From contig NZ_QCYH01000001.1 of the NCBI RefSeq assembly GCF_003072125.1, forward strand, positions 434,001-498,000: a stretch of 64,000 nucleotides of DNA, in the 5' to 3' direction. The translations under genes and the position numbers were made by a program. Positions 25,558 to 35,221 of this stretch are shown here, piece after piece (position 1 is the first letter of the stretch; every line of letters begins with the position of its first letter). Source of the stretch: Pelagivirga sediminicola. GTDB taxonomy: Bacteria; Pseudomonadota; Alphaproteobacteria; Rhodobacterales; Rhodobacteraceae. The notes beneath the pieces were generated by a model. That model saw only the letters and a list, made by a program, of their open reading frames with translations, was not told where the DNA came from and did not search any database.

Positions 25558-26154
25558 ATGGACGCGGCCACGCTCCTGCTTTTCAACGCGGCCATCCTTG
25601 GCGCCCTTGCCAGCCCCGGACCTGCGTTCATCGCGATGATCCGCTCGTCCTTTATCGGCGGGCGGCGCGCCGGGTTCATGACCGGGCTGGGCCTGTCGCT
25701 GGCCGCTATTGCGTGGTCTGCGCTGGCGATGCTGGGCCTCAGCGCCATCTTCGCCGCCGTTCCCGCCGCCTATACCGCGCTGAAACTGGCCGGCGCCGCC
25801 TATCTGATCTGGCTCGCCATCGGCCTTTGGCGCGGGGCGGACAGCCCGGTGGACACCGCCCTGCCCGGCATCGCGCAGGGCTTCCGGCTGGGCCTGATCA
25901 CCAATCTGGCCAACCCCAAGCTGGTGTTTTTCATCGGCTCGATCTTTTCCACCATCCTGCCCGCCGATCTGGGCTGGACCACCTCCGCGCTGATCCTGAC
26001 CAACCATCTGGCGCTGGAGCTGGCATGGTACGCCATGGCCACCATGATCCTGACCACCGCGCCGATGCGCGCGGGATATATCCGCCTGAAATCTAAATTC
26101 GACCGGGGCGCCGCGATCCTCTTGGGCGCCATGGCCGCCCGCATCGCGATCTGA
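25558..26154 (+). CDS. LysE/RhtB-family amino-acid exporter
   Basis: A 198-residue inner-membrane protein with about six hydrophobic helices. The family signature ASPGPAFIAMIRSSFIGGRRAGFMTGLGLS is near the N terminus (about 18-47) and LANPKLVFFIGSIFSTILP near residue 119. LysE/RhtB proteins export amino acids such as lysine, homoserine or threonine; the substrate here is unknown. It starts 10 bases after fabI without a strong ribosome site, and ends 15 bases before the phosphoribosyltransferase gene, so a shared transcript is likely. Confidence 0.9.
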   Translation: MDAATLLLFNAAILGALASPGPAFIAMIRSSFIGGRRAGFMTGLGLSLAAIAWSALAMLGLSAIFAAVPAAYTALKLAGAAYLIWLAIGLWRGADSPVDTALPGIAQGFRLGLITNLANPKLVFFIGSIFSTILPADLGWTTSALILTNHLALELAWYAMATMILTTAPMRAGYIRLKSKFDRGAAILLGAMAARIAI

Positions 26155-26169
26155 CCCAAAGGAGCCCCC

Positions 26170-26670
26170 ATGCAAGAGCCTCTGCCGCACGAGAAAGGCT
26201 TTCACGTCAGCTGGGACCAGCTGCACCGCGACGCGCGGGCGCTGGCATGGCGGCTGGACGGCAAGGGGCCGGACGCGGGCGCGTGGCGCGCGGTCGTGGC
26301 CATCACGCGCGGCGGCATGGCCCCCGCGATGATCGTCGCGCGCGAGCTGGATATCCGCACCGTCGATACGATCAGCGTCAAGAGCTATGACCACCAGACG
26401 CAAGGCGCGGCGCATATCCTGAAATCGCCGGACATGGAGATCATCGGCGACGGCACCGGTATTCTGGTGGTCGACGATCTGGTCGATACGGGCCGCACGC
26501 TGGACGTGGTGCGCGCGCATATGCCCAAGGCGCATATCGCCACCGTTTATGCAAAACCCATGGCCAAGGACCGCGTCGACAGCTTCGTCACCGAGGTCAG
26601 CCAGGACACGTGGATCTTCTTTCCCTGGGATCTGGCGCTGCAATATGTCCAGCCCTATCGCGGCACGTGA
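26170..26670 (+). CDS. gpt: Xanthine-guanine phosphoribosyltransferase
   Basis: A 166-residue purine-salvage enzyme that attaches phosphoribose from PRPP to xanthine and guanine. The PRPP-binding loop [17 protein letters not shown] is complete, and the [19 protein letters not shown] segment gives the N-terminal substrate region. The C-terminal hood includes WIFFPWDL, typical of Gpt rather than Hpt. AAAGGAG is five bases before the ATG. It lies between the LysE exporter and an aminotransferase gene that starts six bases after its stop. Confidence 0.92.
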   Translation: MQEPLPHEKGFHVSWDQLHRDARALAWRLDGKGPDAGAWRAVVAITRGGMAPAMIVARELDIRTVDTISVKSYDHQTQGAAHILKSPDMEIIGDGTGILVVDDLVDTGRTLDVVRAHMPKAHIATVYAKPMAKDRVDSFVTEVSQDTWIFFPWDLALQYVQPYRGT

Positions 26671-26676
26671 AAGAGC

Positions 26677-27888
26677 ATGACCATGACGCGCACATCCCAC
26701 GCCTTTGCCCCGCCGGTGATGCAGGCCCGCCGCTGGCTGGAGGGGGTCACCTTTGCCGCAGAGCGCCCGCTGATCAATGTCAGTCAGGCGGCGCCCGCCC
26801 AAATCCCCCCCGAAGGCCTGCGCGCCGCCATCGCGGGCGCCGCAATGAACGAAACGGACGCGCATCTTTACGGCGCGGTTCTGGGCCGGGACGATCTGCG
26901 CGCCGAAGTCGCCGCGCAGTGGAGCGCGGCCTATGGCGGGCGGATCGGCGCGCGGAATGTTGCCATCACGTCGGGCTGCAATCAGGCCTTCTGCGCCGCG
27001 CTTGCCGCGCTGTGCGATGAGGGGGACGAGGTCATCCTCCCGACGCCGTGGTATTTCAACCATAAAATGTGGTGCGACATGACCGGCCTGCACGCCGTGC
27101 CCCTGCCCGCCGGTGCCGGCCTTCTGCCCGACCCCGAGCAGGCGGCGTCGCTGATCACGCCGCGCACCCGCGCCATCGTGCTGGTCACGCCCAACAATCC
27201 CGGCGGCGTGGAATATCCAAGCGATCTGGTGCGCGCCTTCTTTGATCTGGCGCGCCAGCGCGGCATTGTGCTGATCATCGATGAGACCTACCGCGATTTC
27301 GACGCGCGCACAGGCGCGCCGCATGATCTGTTCACCGATCCCGATTGGAACGACACGCTGATCCAGCTTTATTCCTTCTCCAAGGCCTACCGGCTGACCG
27401 GCCACCGCGTCGGCGCGCTGGTCGCGTCGCCCGCGCGGCTGGCGGAGGCCGAGAAATTCCTCGACTGCGTCGCGATCTGCCCCAACCAGCTGGGCCAGAT
27501 CGGCGCGCTTTGGGGGATGCGGAACCTTGCGCAATGGCTGGCGGGCGAGCGGGCCGAAATCCTCGATCGCCGCGCGGCAATCGCGGATCATATGCCCCGC
27601 CTTGCCGCCCAAGGATGGGAGTTGAAGGGCGCGGGCGCCTATTTTGCCTATCTTGCGCATCCCTTTGCCGAAAGCTCGGACGCGCTGGCCCCGCGGCTGG
27701 TGCGGGACGCGGGCGTTCTGCTGCTGCCGGGCACGATGTTCACGCCCGAGGGCGATGCCTCTGGCGCGCGGCATTTCCGCATCGCCTTTGCCAATGTGGA
27801 CCGCGCCGGAATCGGGACGCTCATGGACCGGCTGGCGGCGCTGGACGGGCCGGGCTGGCCCCTTGCCCCCAAGGGTCCAAGCGCATAG
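26677..27888 (+). CDS. PLP-dependent aminotransferase (class I/II)
   Basis: A fold-type I aminotransferase of 403 residues. The PLP-binding lysine is K236 in the motif YSFSKAYRLTGHRVG; the NNPGG motif (TPNNPGGVEYPSD) and the IDETYRDFD segment hold the usual pyridoxal contacts. The ITSGCNQAFCAAL stretch corresponds to the phosphate-binding loop. The amino donor cannot be named from sequence; aromatic, branched-chain or alanine-type partners are all possible. ATG at 26677 or 26683 would both serve. The gene ends 48 bases before the ppiD-like gene. Confidence 0.88.
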   Translation: MTMTRTSHAFAPPVMQARRWLEGVTFAAERPLINVSQAAPAQIPPEGLRAAIAGAAMNETDAHLYGAVLGRDDLRAEVAAQWSAAYGGRIGARNVAITSGCNQAFCAALAALCDEGDEVILPTPWYFNHKMWCDMTGLHAVPLPAGAGLLPDPEQAASLITPRTRAIVLVTPNNPGGVEYPSDLVRAFFDLARQRGIVLIIDETYRDFDARTGAPHDLFTDPDWNDTLIQLYSFSKAYRLTGHRVGALVASPARLAEAEKFLDCVAICPNQLGQIGALWGMRNLAQWLAGERAEILDRRAAIADHMPRLAAQGWELKGAGAYFAYLAHPFAESSDALAPRLVRDAGVLLLPGTMFTPEGDASGARHFRIAFANVDRAGIGTLMDRLAALDGPGWPLAPKGPSA

Positions 27889-27936
27889 ACAGTCGCCAAA
27901 GCCGTTATTTTCCCCAAGCCGAGGGCGCCACAGACC

Positions 27937-29790
27937 ATGCGATCAAGCAGCATTTCCAAATCCGCAATGTGGATCCTGATGGGCCTGCTCATCCTCGGGC
28001 TCGGCGGTTTCAGCGTGACCAATTTCAGCGGCGGGATCAGCCGCATCGGCGTGGTCGGCGACACTGAAATCAGTGTCACCGAGTATTCCCGCGCCCTGCG
28101 CGCCGAGGTGAACGCCGCCACCGCAGAGACGGGCGCGCCGGTCAGCTTTGCCCAGGCCGAGGCGCAGGGCATGCCGCAGCGCGTGCTGTCGCGCCTTGTC
28201 GCGCAGGCCGCGCTGGAGGACGAGACCGCGCGCATGGGCATTTCCGTGGGCGACGAGACGCTGGCGCGCCAGATCAAGGAAATCCCCGGATTTCAAGGGG
28301 TTGATGGCGCCTTTGACCGCGCGGGATACAGCTATGCTCTGGAACGCGCGGGGCTGAGCGAGGCGGAGTTCGAAAAGGACGTGCGCGACGAGACCGCGGG
28401 CACGCTGGTCCAGGGCGCCGTCATCTCGGGCGTCAGCACGCCCGCGGCCTATACCGATACGCTGCTGAGCTACATCGCCGAAGAGCGCAGCGTGACTTAC
28501 GCCGCGCTGACCCGCGCCGATCTGACCACCGGCCTGCCCGTGCCGACGGACGCGGATCTGGAGGCGTTCTATCAGGCGAACCTGCCCAGCTTTACCACGC
28601 CCGAGGTCAAGCGCATCACCTATGCCTGGATGACGCCCGCGATGATCATCGACGATGTCGAGGTGTCGCAGGACGCCCTGCGCGAGGCCTATGACGCCCG
28701 TCTGGACGAGTTTCAGAAGCCCGAGCGCCGCCTTGCCGAGCGGCTTGTGTTTCCAGATGCCGAGGCGGCAGACGCGGCGCGCGCCAAGGTGGACAGCGGC
28801 GAGGCCGGCTTTGACGATCTGGTGGCAGAGCGCGGGCTGAGTCTGCAGGATGTGGATCTGGGCGATGTCGAGAAATCCGATCTGGGCGGCGCGGGCGATG
28901 CGGTCTTTGCCGTCACCGCGGGCGATGTCGTCGGCCCTGAGCAGACCGATCTTGGCCCGGCGCTGTTCCGCGTCAACGCGGTTCTGCAGGCACAGAACAC
29001 CAGCTTCGAGGAGGCCGAGCCGCAGCTGCGCGACGAATTGGCCGGCGATCGCGCCGCGCGCGTCGTGGAAGGCGCCATCGAGGCGATCAACGATCTTCTG
29101 GCCGGCGGCGCCACGATCGAAGAGCTCGCGGACGAGACGCAGATGGAGATCGGCACGGTCGATTGGCATCCCGCCCTCAAGGAAGGCATTGCCGCCTACG
29201 GCGATTTCCGCAGCGCCGCGCAGGCGGTTCAGGACGGCGATTTCCCAGAAGTGAAAACGCTGGACGATGGCGGCATCTTCGCGCTGCGCCTTGACGAAAT
29301 CGTGGAGCCGACCGTGCAGCCGATGGAGGACGTCCAGCAGGAGGTCGCGGCCGCTTGGGCGCAGGACGCGCTGATCGAGGCGCTGCGCGCGCAGGCCGAG
29401 CCGGCCGTCGAGGCCATTCGCGGCGGCGCCAGCTTCGAGGAGCAGGGGCTTGTGTCCAAGACCGCCGAAGGCCTGACGCGCCAAGGCTTTCAGGAAGGCA
29501 CGCCGCCGGGCTTCATCCCTGCCCTTTTCGACATGGACGAAGGCGATGTCGCCACTCTTGCGGGCGACGAACGGCTGTTCATCTACCGCCTGGACGAGAT
29601 CGCGCTGCCGGATGCGGACCCGGACACCGCCGATGGTGAATACGCGCAGATCCGCCAGACCCTGCGCGATTCGGCGGCCAATGATATCGCGCAGGATCTT
29701 TATCAGGCCCTGGCCAACGACATTCGCGCACGCTCGGGCATCACGCTGGACCAGCAGGCGATCAATGCCGTGCACGCCAACTTTCAATAG
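27937..29790 (+). CDS. SurA/PpiD-like peptidyl-prolyl isomerase chaperone
   Basis: A membrane-anchored periplasmic folding factor of 617 residues. One transmembrane helix (about residues 11-30, MWILMGLLILGLGGFSVTNF) is followed by a SurA-N-like chaperone region (about 35-200). A degenerate rotamase-like region around 265-380 and a long C-terminal part complete it, as in PpiD. A clear parvulin active-site pattern was not visible, so chaperone function is more secure than isomerase activity. It is very rich in Asp, Glu and Ala. The trpE gene begins 12 bases after the stop, and this ppiD-trpE order is common in Rhodobacteraceae. Confidence 0.85.
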   Translation: MRSSSISKSAMWILMGLLILGLGGFSVTNFSGGISRIGVVGDTEISVTEYSRALRAEVNAATAETGAPVSFAQAEAQGMPQRVLSRLVAQAALEDETARMGISVGDETLARQIKEIPGFQGVDGAFDRAGYSYALERAGLSEAEFEKDVRDETAGTLVQGAVISGVSTPAAYTDTLLSYIAEERSVTYAALTRADLTTGLPVPTDADLEAFYQANLPSFTTPEVKRITYAWMTPAMIIDDVEVSQDALREAYDARLDEFQKPERRLAERLVFPDAEAADAARAKVDSGEAGFDDLVAERGLSLQDVDLGDVEKSDLGGAGDAVFAVTAGDVVGPEQTDLGPALFRVNAVLQAQNTSFEEAEPQLRDELAGDRAARVVEGAIEAINDLLAGGATIEELADETQMEIGTVDWHPALKEGIAAYGDFRSAAQAVQDGDFPEVKTLDDGGIFALRLDEIVEPTVQPMEDVQQEVAAAWAQDALIEALRAQAEPAVEAIRGGASFEEQGLVSKTAEGLTRQGFQEGTPPGFIPALFDMDEGDVATLAGDERLFIYRLDEIALPDADPDTADGEYAQIRQTLRDSAANDIAQDLYQALANDIRARSGITLDQQAINAVHANFQ

Positions 29791-29802
29791 GGGCGCCGCG
29801 CC

Positions 29803-31314
29803 ATGGATCTGACACCGTCCTTTGATGATTTCGCCGCCGGCCTCGATGCCGGGGCCAGCCAGATCGTCTATACGCGGCTGGCGGCGGATCTGGATACGCC
29901 GGTATCGCTGATGCTGAAGCTGACAGGCGCCGCGACGGACGCCTTCATGCTGGAATCGGTGACCGGCGGCGAGGTGCGCGGGCGCTATTCGATCATCGGG
30001 ATGAAGCCGGATCTGATCTGGCAATGTCACGGCAAGGCCAGCCGCATCAACCGCGCCGCACGGTTCGATCCGGACGCGTGGGAGGCCGAGAACGGCGAGC
30101 CGCTGGACAATCTGCGCGCCCTGATCGCCGAGAGCCGGATCGACCTGCCCGAAGATCTGCCCGCCGCCAGCGCCGGGCTGTTCGGCTATCTGGGCTATGA
30201 CATGATCCGCCTGGTCGAGCATCTGCCGAACGTGAATCCCGATCCGCTGGGCCTGCCCGATGCGGTGATGCTGCGCCCGTCGGTCATCGCCGTTCTGGAC
30301 GGCGTCAAGGGCGAGGTGATCGTCGTTGCGCCCGCCTGGGCGGGCAGCGGGCAGTCGGCGCGCGCCGCCTATGCGCAGGCCGCCGAGCGCGTCATGGACG
30401 CCGTGCGCGATCTGGAGCGCGCGTTGCCGCAGGCCAGCCGCGGGCTGGGCAATGCCGCCGATGAGGGCGAGGTGACGTCGAACTTCACGCGGGACGGCTA
30501 CAAGGACGCCGTCGGACGCGCCAAGGAGTATATCAAGGCCGGTGACATCTTTCAGGTCGTGCCCAGCCAGCGCTGGACGCAGCCGTTCCGCCAGCCGCCT
30601 TTCGCGCTCTACCGCAGCTTGCGCCGCACGAACCCGTCGCCCTTCATGTTCTATTTCAACTTCGGCGGTTTCCAGGTGATCGGCGCCAGCCCCGAAATCC
30701 TGGTGCGCGTCTTTGGCAACGAGGTCACGATCCGCCCAATCGCAGGCACCCGCCCGCGCGGCGCCACGCCCGAAGAGGACCGCGCGAACGAGGCCGATCT
30801 CATGTCGGATGCCAAGGAACTGGCCGAGCATCTGATGCTGCTGGATCTGGGCCGCAACGATGCGGGCCGCGTGTGCAAGATCGGCACCGTGCGCCCGACC
30901 GAAGAATTCATCATCGAGCGCTATAGCCACGTAATGCATATCGTCAGCAACGTCGTGGGCGAACTGGCCGAGGATCAGGACGCGCTCGGCGCGCTTCTGG
31001 CCGGATTGCCCGCGGGGACCGTCTCGGGCGCGCCGAAGGTGCGCGCGATGCAGATCATCGACGAGCTGGAGCCGGAAAAGCGCGGCGTTTACGGCGGCGG
31101 CGTCGGATATTTCAGCGCGGGAGGCGATATGGATATCTGCATCGCGCTGCGCACGGCGGTGGTCAAGGACGGCAGCCTTTACATCCAGGCCGGCGGCGGC
31201 GTTGTGCATGACAGTGACCCGGAGGCGGAATATATGGAAACCGTCCATAAATCCCGCGCAATCCGCCGCGCCGCCGCGGATGCCGCGCGATTCGGCGGTG
31301 ACGGAAACAGCTGA
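29803..31314 (+). CDS. trpE: Anthranilate synthase component I
   Basis: The 503-residue chorismate-using subunit, first step of tryptophan synthesis with TrpG as glutaminase. The N-terminal feedback motif is present as AFMLESVTGGEVRGRYS (LES form). The C-terminal catalytic domain shows IRPIAGTRPRGATPEEDRANE, LMLLDLGRNDAGRV and GTVSGAPKVRAMQIIDELE, all conserved for chorismate and magnesium binding. It starts 12 bases after the ppiD-like gene. The other trp genes (trpG-D-C) lie 2.3 kb away behind two unrelated genes. No leader peptide or attenuator was seen upstream. Confidence 0.97.
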   Translation: MDLTPSFDDFAAGLDAGASQIVYTRLAADLDTPVSLMLKLTGAATDAFMLESVTGGEVRGRYSIIGMKPDLIWQCHGKASRINRAARFDPDAWEAENGEPLDNLRALIAESRIDLPEDLPAASAGLFGYLGYDMIRLVEHLPNVNPDPLGLPDAVMLRPSVIAVLDGVKGEVIVVAPAWAGSGQSARAAYAQAAERVMDAVRDLERALPQASRGLGNAADEGEVTSNFTRDGYKDAVGRAKEYIKAGDIFQVVPSQRWTQPFRQPPFALYRSLRRTNPSPFMFYFNFGGFQVIGASPEILVRVFGNEVTIRPIAGTRPRGATPEEDRANEADLMSDAKELAEHLMLLDLGRNDAGRVCKIGTVRPTEEFIIERYSHVMHIVSNVVGELAEDQDALGALLAGLPAGTVSGAPKVRAMQIIDELEPEKRGVYGGGVGYFSAGGDMDICIALRTAVVKDGSLYIQAGGGVVHDSDPEAEYMETVHKSRAIRRAAADAARFGGDGNS

Positions 31315-31378
31315 TGCACGCCGGAGTTTCGCGGAAAATCGGGACTTCAATTTTCGCTCAAACTTGGCATGATTGCGC

Positions 31379-31915
31379 ATGGCGCGACTGATCCTGTTCA
31401 ACAAACCGCATGGCGTGCTGTGCCAGTTCAGCGACGAAGGCAGCGGCAGGCCCACCTTGTCGGAATATATCGACGTGCCCGGTGTCTATCCCGCCGGGCG
31501 GCTGGACCGTGACAGCGAGGGCCTGCTTCTGCTCACGGATGACGGCAAGCTTCAGGCGCGCATTGCCGATCCCAGATATAAAAAACCCAAGACCTATCTG
31601 GTTCAGGTCGAGGGATCGCCCGATGACGCAGCCATTGACGCGCTGCGCCGGGGCATCACGCTGAAGGACGGACCGACCTTGCCCGCCGAGGCGCGGCGCA
31701 TCGCCCCGCCGGATCTGTGGCTGCGCGATCCGCCCATCCGGTTTCGCAAATCCGTGCCCGATACATGGATCGAGCTGACGATCACCGAAGGGCGCAACCG
31801 GCAGGTGCGGCGCATGACGGCGCATGTGGGGCATCCCACGCTGCGCCTTGTGCGCTGGCGCATCGGCGACTGGTCGCTGGATGGTCTGGCCCTTGGCAGC
31901 TGGCGCGAGGCGTGA
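31379..31915 (+). CDS. 23S rRNA pseudouridine synthase, RluE/RsuA family
   Basis: A 178-residue RsuA/RluB/E/F-type pseudouridine synthase. The catalytic aspartate is D43 in the motif [17 protein letters not shown]; the second conserved block is [23 protein letters not shown]. No S4 domain precedes it, and the compact single-domain form matches RluE, which modifies 23S rRNA. The ATG at 31379 gives a normal N terminus ([12 protein letters not shown]); an upstream TTG at 31373 is less likely. It stands between trpE and the convergent deacetylase gene. Confidence 0.9.
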   Translation: MARLILFNKPHGVLCQFSDEGSGRPTLSEYIDVPGVYPAGRLDRDSEGLLLLTDDGKLQARIADPRYKKPKTYLVQVEGSPDDAAIDALRRGITLKDGPTLPAEARRIAPPDLWLRDPPIRFRKSVPDTWIELTITEGRNRQVRRMTAHVGHPTLRLVRWRIGDWSLDGLALGSWREA

Positions 31916-31930
31916 GGCGTCGCCGCGCCG

Positions 31931-33451
31931 TCACTCGCCCTGCGTCAGGACGGCCGACACCGGCGCCAGCGCCACGCGGCTGGCGCGGTCCTGCAGCCCC
32001 CAGAGCAGCAGCGCGCTGATCGTATCGGGCCGCAGCCGGCCCAGCATGATGACGCCGCCCTCGTCCCGTCCGGCCTTGAACGCGGCCTGATCGAGAAAGC
32101 GGCGGATGACCGTCGCGCTCTGGTCGTTGGCGTCGAAGTCGCGGAAAATCGTGCCGACGGGTACACCCTGCCGCGAAATCAGCTTGGGCGCCGTCTCCAG
32201 CCCCTTGGAATAAAGCACCAGCCCCTGCCCGCTTTCCAGCAGGATCGGCGCCAGCTGCTCGCTGGCCTCGCGGCTGATCTGCAGCCCCTCGCCCGTGCCT
32301 TCCAGCACCGCGACCGCCTCGGGCACGGCCGCCGCGACTGTCTGCATCGTGGTTTCCGTGTCGCGCGCTGTGGCCCCGGCGGGCAGGTCGGTGATTGCCA
32401 GCACCTCGAAACCCGCATCGCGGTAGCGGCGCATCGCCTCGGGTGCGCCCGGCATCGCCGCGTTGACCGCAAAGCTCAGCGGATAGGGGAACGCATCCAG
32501 CGCCTCCAGACCGATCGGGCTGCTGCCGTCGTCGATCAGCACGATGGACATCAGCGGCTTGCCTTCGGGATTGTCGAAAGGCGCGGCGAAGGCCGTGATC
32601 GCGGGCGGCGGCGGCGCATCCGCGATATCGTCTGCCCCGGATGCGTCATCCGTCGCCGGGGCGCTGCCGACCGATGGCAGGCGGCCGGTCTCGACGCCGT
32701 CCGCGATGTTGCCGATGGTGCTGGATGGGGCCGACTCCTCCTCGGCGGCCGCATCAGGGGCCGCATTACCGGCGCTGTCGTCTGAAACGCCCTCCTCGGC
32801 AGCGCCGCTCTCGGCGGCGCGTTGCTCCGTCGGAATTTCGTCAGGACTGTCTTCTACAGCGCTTTGCTCGGCAGCATTTTCCTCAGCGGCGCTTTCGTCG
32901 ATAACCGCATCTTCGCCCGGCGTTGGCATATCCGTCTCGTCCGGTGTGCTGGGCGCTGCGGAATATGCCGCGCCCTGCTCGACCTCGGGCTGGCCGGGCT
33001 GCGCGGGATCGGCGGAAATCGACAGGTCAGCCGGGGCGCCCGCGCTTTGGCTTGCCAAATCCACGTCATCACCGGATTGACCGGCGGGGGGTGCGGGCAT
33101 CCCGCTGTCCTCGGCGCCGGGCTGCGGCGCCCCCAGATCCGCCTGAGCCTCGCCGAATTCAGGACGCGCGCCCGGCTGGGTCGCGCCCTCGGCCACTTGG
33201 CTCAGATCGTCCGGGGCGGGCGCGCCGACGAGCGGGGTATCGCCCGCGACATTCGGCGCCGATTGCAGCCCCGGCAGCCGCGCGGCGGTATCGTCGCGGG
33301 CCTGATTGAAACCCGATGCGCCCGGCACTTCCAGCGCCGCGGTGTCGGGCCCGCGCGCCGCCTGGGGCGGCGCCGCGACCGAAACGGCCCCCAGCGCCAG
33401 ACCCGATACAACCGTTCCGGTCACAAGCCCCGACAAAAACCGAACCGCCAT
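31931..33451 (-). CDS. Divergent polysaccharide deacetylase family protein (YibQ-like) with long linker
   Basis: A 506-residue protein anchored by an N-terminal hydrophobic helix (about 3-26). The C-terminal 210 residues resemble the YibQ/DUF610 'divergent polysaccharide deacetylase' domain: PLMSIVLIDDGSSPIGLEALDAFPYPLSFAVN, then AGFEVLAITDLPAG and RRFLDQAAFKAGRDEGGVIMLGR. The catalytic histidines of true NodB deacetylases are not kept, so activity is doubtful. Between anchor and domain lies a linker of about 240 residues, very rich in Ala, Glu, Asp, Pro and Ser, predicted disordered. The ATG at 33451 has GAGGGAG upstream. It is divergent from trpG and convergent with the pseudouridine synthase gene. 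Confidence 0.82.
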   Translation of the reverse strand: MAVRFLSGLVTGTVVSGLALGAVSVAAPPQAARGPDTAALEVPGASGFNQARDDTAARLPGLQSAPNVAGDTPLVGAPAPDDLSQVAEGATQPGARPEFGEAQADLGAPQPGAEDSGMPAPPAGQSGDDVDLASQSAGAPADLSISADPAQPGQPEVEQGAAYSAAPSTPDETDMPTPGEDAVIDESAAEENAAEQSAVEDSPDEIPTEQRAAESGAAEEGVSDDSAGNAAPDAAAEEESAPSSTIGNIADGVETGRLPSVGSAPATDDASGADDIADAPPPPAITAFAAPFDNPEGKPLMSIVLIDDGSSPIGLEALDAFPYPLSFAVNAAMPGAPEAMRRYRDAGFEVLAITDLPAGATARDTETTMQTVAAAVPEAVAVLEGTGEGLQISREASEQLAPILLESGQGLVLYSKGLETAPKLISRQGVPVGTIFRDFDANDQSATVIRRFLDQAAFKAGRDEGGVIMLGRLRPDTISALLLWGLQDRASRVALAPVSAVLTQGE

Positions 33452-33620
33452 GCGCACTGCTCCCTCTTCATGTCCCTTTCGCCCGGCGTTTCCCGCCTTC
33501 GGCCCCTTGACCCTAGGGGCCAAGCCTGAACAAGTATATCGCGACCGGCCCCCCGGCCTCCACCCCCAATGAAGGGATGCGGCACGATCTTGGGGTCATT
33601 GTTAACACGGACGGGCCAAG

Positions 33621-34202
33621 ATGCTGCTGCTCATCGATAATTATGACAGTTTCACCTATAATCTGGTGCATTATGTCGGGGAACTGGGTGCCGATGTGGT
33701 GGTGCGCCGCAACGATGCGCTGGACGTGGGCGCCGCGCTGGCGCTGAAACCTGCCGGCATCCTGCTGTCGCCCGGCCCGTGCGATCCCGATCAGGCCGGC
33801 ATCTGCCTTGATCTGACGCTGGCGGCGGCCGATGCGGGCATCCCGCTTCTGGGGGTGTGCCTGGGCCATCAGACCATCGGCCAGGCCTTTGGCGGGCACG
33901 TCGTGCGCCATTCGGAAATCGTGCATGGCAAGATGGGACAGATGCATCACGAAGGCCAGGGCGTCTTTGCTGGCCTGCCCTCGCCGTTCGAGGCGACGCG
34001 CTATCACAGCCTCGTGGTCGAGCGCGACAGCCTGCCCGATTGCCTGGAGGTGACGGCGCATCTGGCTGACGGCACGATCATGGGCCTGCGCCACCGCGAG
34101 CTCCCGATCGAAGGCGTGCAGTTTCACCCCGAATCCATCGCCTCGCAGCACGGCCATGCCCTGCTGAAGAATTTTCTCGACATGATGAAGGTTGCCGCAT
34201 GA
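33621..34202 (+). CDS. trpG: Anthranilate synthase component II (glutaminase)
   Basis: Class I glutamine amidotransferase of 193 residues that feeds ammonia to TrpE. The triad is C80 (GVCLGHQ), H169 and E171 (VQFHPESI). The oxyanion-loop [12 protein letters not shown] is also present. The same subunit could serve aminodeoxychorismate synthase in folate synthesis, as in some bacteria. Its stop overlaps the trpD start by four bases. It opens the operon trpG-trpD-trpC-moaC-moeA; no trp leader peptide with tandem Trp codons was noticed upstream. Confidence 0.96.
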   Translation: MLLLIDNYDSFTYNLVHYVGELGADVVVRRNDALDVGAALALKPAGILLSPGPCDPDQAGICLDLTLAAADAGIPLLGVCLGHQTIGQAFGGHVVRHSEIVHGKMGQMHHEGQGVFAGLPSPFEATRYHSLVVERDSLPDCLEVTAHLADGTIMGLRHRELPIEGVQFHPESIASQHGHALLKNFLDMMKVAA

Positions 34203-35221
34203 GCGATGCCCTCAAGCCGCTGATCGACGCCGCCGCCGACCGCCCCCTGACGCGGACCGAGGCCGAGGCCGCGTTCGCCATCCTTTTCGCCGGCGAGGCG
34301 ACGCCCAGCCAGATCGGCGGCTTTCTGATGGCGCTGCGCACGCGCGGCGAGACGGTGGATGAATACGCCGCCGCCGCCGCCGTCATGCGCGCCAAATGCA
34401 ACAAGGTTCGCGCGCCGCAGGGTGCCATCGACATCGTCGGCACGGGCGGCGATGGCAAGGGCACGCTGAACATCTCGACCGCGACGGCCTTTGTCGTGGC
34501 AGGTGCGGGCGTCTGCGTGGCCAAGCATGGCAATCGCAACCTCAGCTCGAAATCGGGTGCGGCGGATGCGCTGACGCAGATGGGCGTCAACGTGATGATT
34601 GGCACGCAAGTTGTTGAAAAATCTCTGCAAGAGGCCGGCATCGCCTTCATGATGGCGCCCATGCACCATCCCGCGATGGCGCATGTCGGCCCGTCCCGCG
34701 CCGAGCTGGGCACGCGCACGATCTTCAACATTCTCGGGCCGCTGACCAATCCGGCGGGCGTCGCGCGTCAGCTGACCGGCGCCTACCGCCGCGATCTCAT
34801 TCGCCCGATGGCCGAGACGCTGCTGCAGCTGGGCTCGACCCGCGCATGGCTGGTGCATGGCAGCGACGGCACCGACGAGCTGGCGATCAGCGGGCACAGC
34901 TGGGTTGCCGCGCTCGAAGAGGACGGCACCATCGCCGAGTTCGAGATCAGTCCCGAAGATGCGGGCCTGCCGCTGCACCCGTTCGAGGATATTCTGGGCG
35001 GCACCCCGCAAGAGAACGCAGGCGCCGTGCGCGCATTGCTGGACGGCGCGCCGGGCGCCTATCGCGACGCGGTCCTGCTGAACTCCGCCGCGGCGCTGGT
35101 GGTCGCCGGACGCGCCGCGGACCTGCGCGAGGGCGCCGATATGGCGCGCGAGAGCATCGACAGCGGCGAGGCAGGCAGGCGTCTGAAAACACTTGCGAAA
35201 ATCACTTCGGAGGCATCATGA
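34199..35221 (+). CDS. trpD: Anthranilate phosphoribosyltransferase
   Basis: A 340-residue enzyme joining anthranilate to PRPP. The glycine-rich PRPP loop [15 protein letters not shown], the [17 protein letters not shown] segment and the [29 protein letters not shown] stretch are fully conserved. It overlaps trpG by four bases at its start and trpC by four bases at its end, so the three are translated in a coupled way. Confidence 0.97.
   Translation: MSDALKPLIDAAADRPLTRTEAEAAFAILFAGEATPSQIGGFLMALRTRGETVDEYAAAAAVMRAKCNKVRAPQGAIDIVGTGGDGKGTLNISTATAFVVAGAGVCVAKHGNRNLSSKSGAADALTQMGVNVMIGTQVVEKSLQEAGIAFMMAPMHHPAMAHVGPSRAELGTRTIFNILGPLTNPAGVARQLTGAYRRDLIRPMAETLLQLGSTRAWLVHGSDGTDELAISGHSWVAALEEDGTIAEFEISPEDAGLPLHPFEDILGGTPQENAGAVRALLDGAPGAYRDAVLLNSAAALVVAGRAADLREGADMARESIDSGEAGRRLKTLAKITSEAS

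Noticed and set aside
25441..27774. Minus-strand open frame of 777 codons opposite LysE, gpt and the aminotransferase
   Set aside because: Antisense shadow of well-supported genes; no recognisable protein similarity.
27943..31455. Minus-strand open frame of 1170 codons opposite the ppiD-like gene and trpE
   Set aside because: Its composition (His/Arg/Gly/Ala-rich, no domains) is that of an antisense frame of GC-rich coding DNA; the plus-strand genes are unambiguous.
33452..33620. Possible trp attenuator upstream of trpG
   Set aside because: No short ORF with tandem Trp codons and no alternative terminator/antiterminator stems were apparent.
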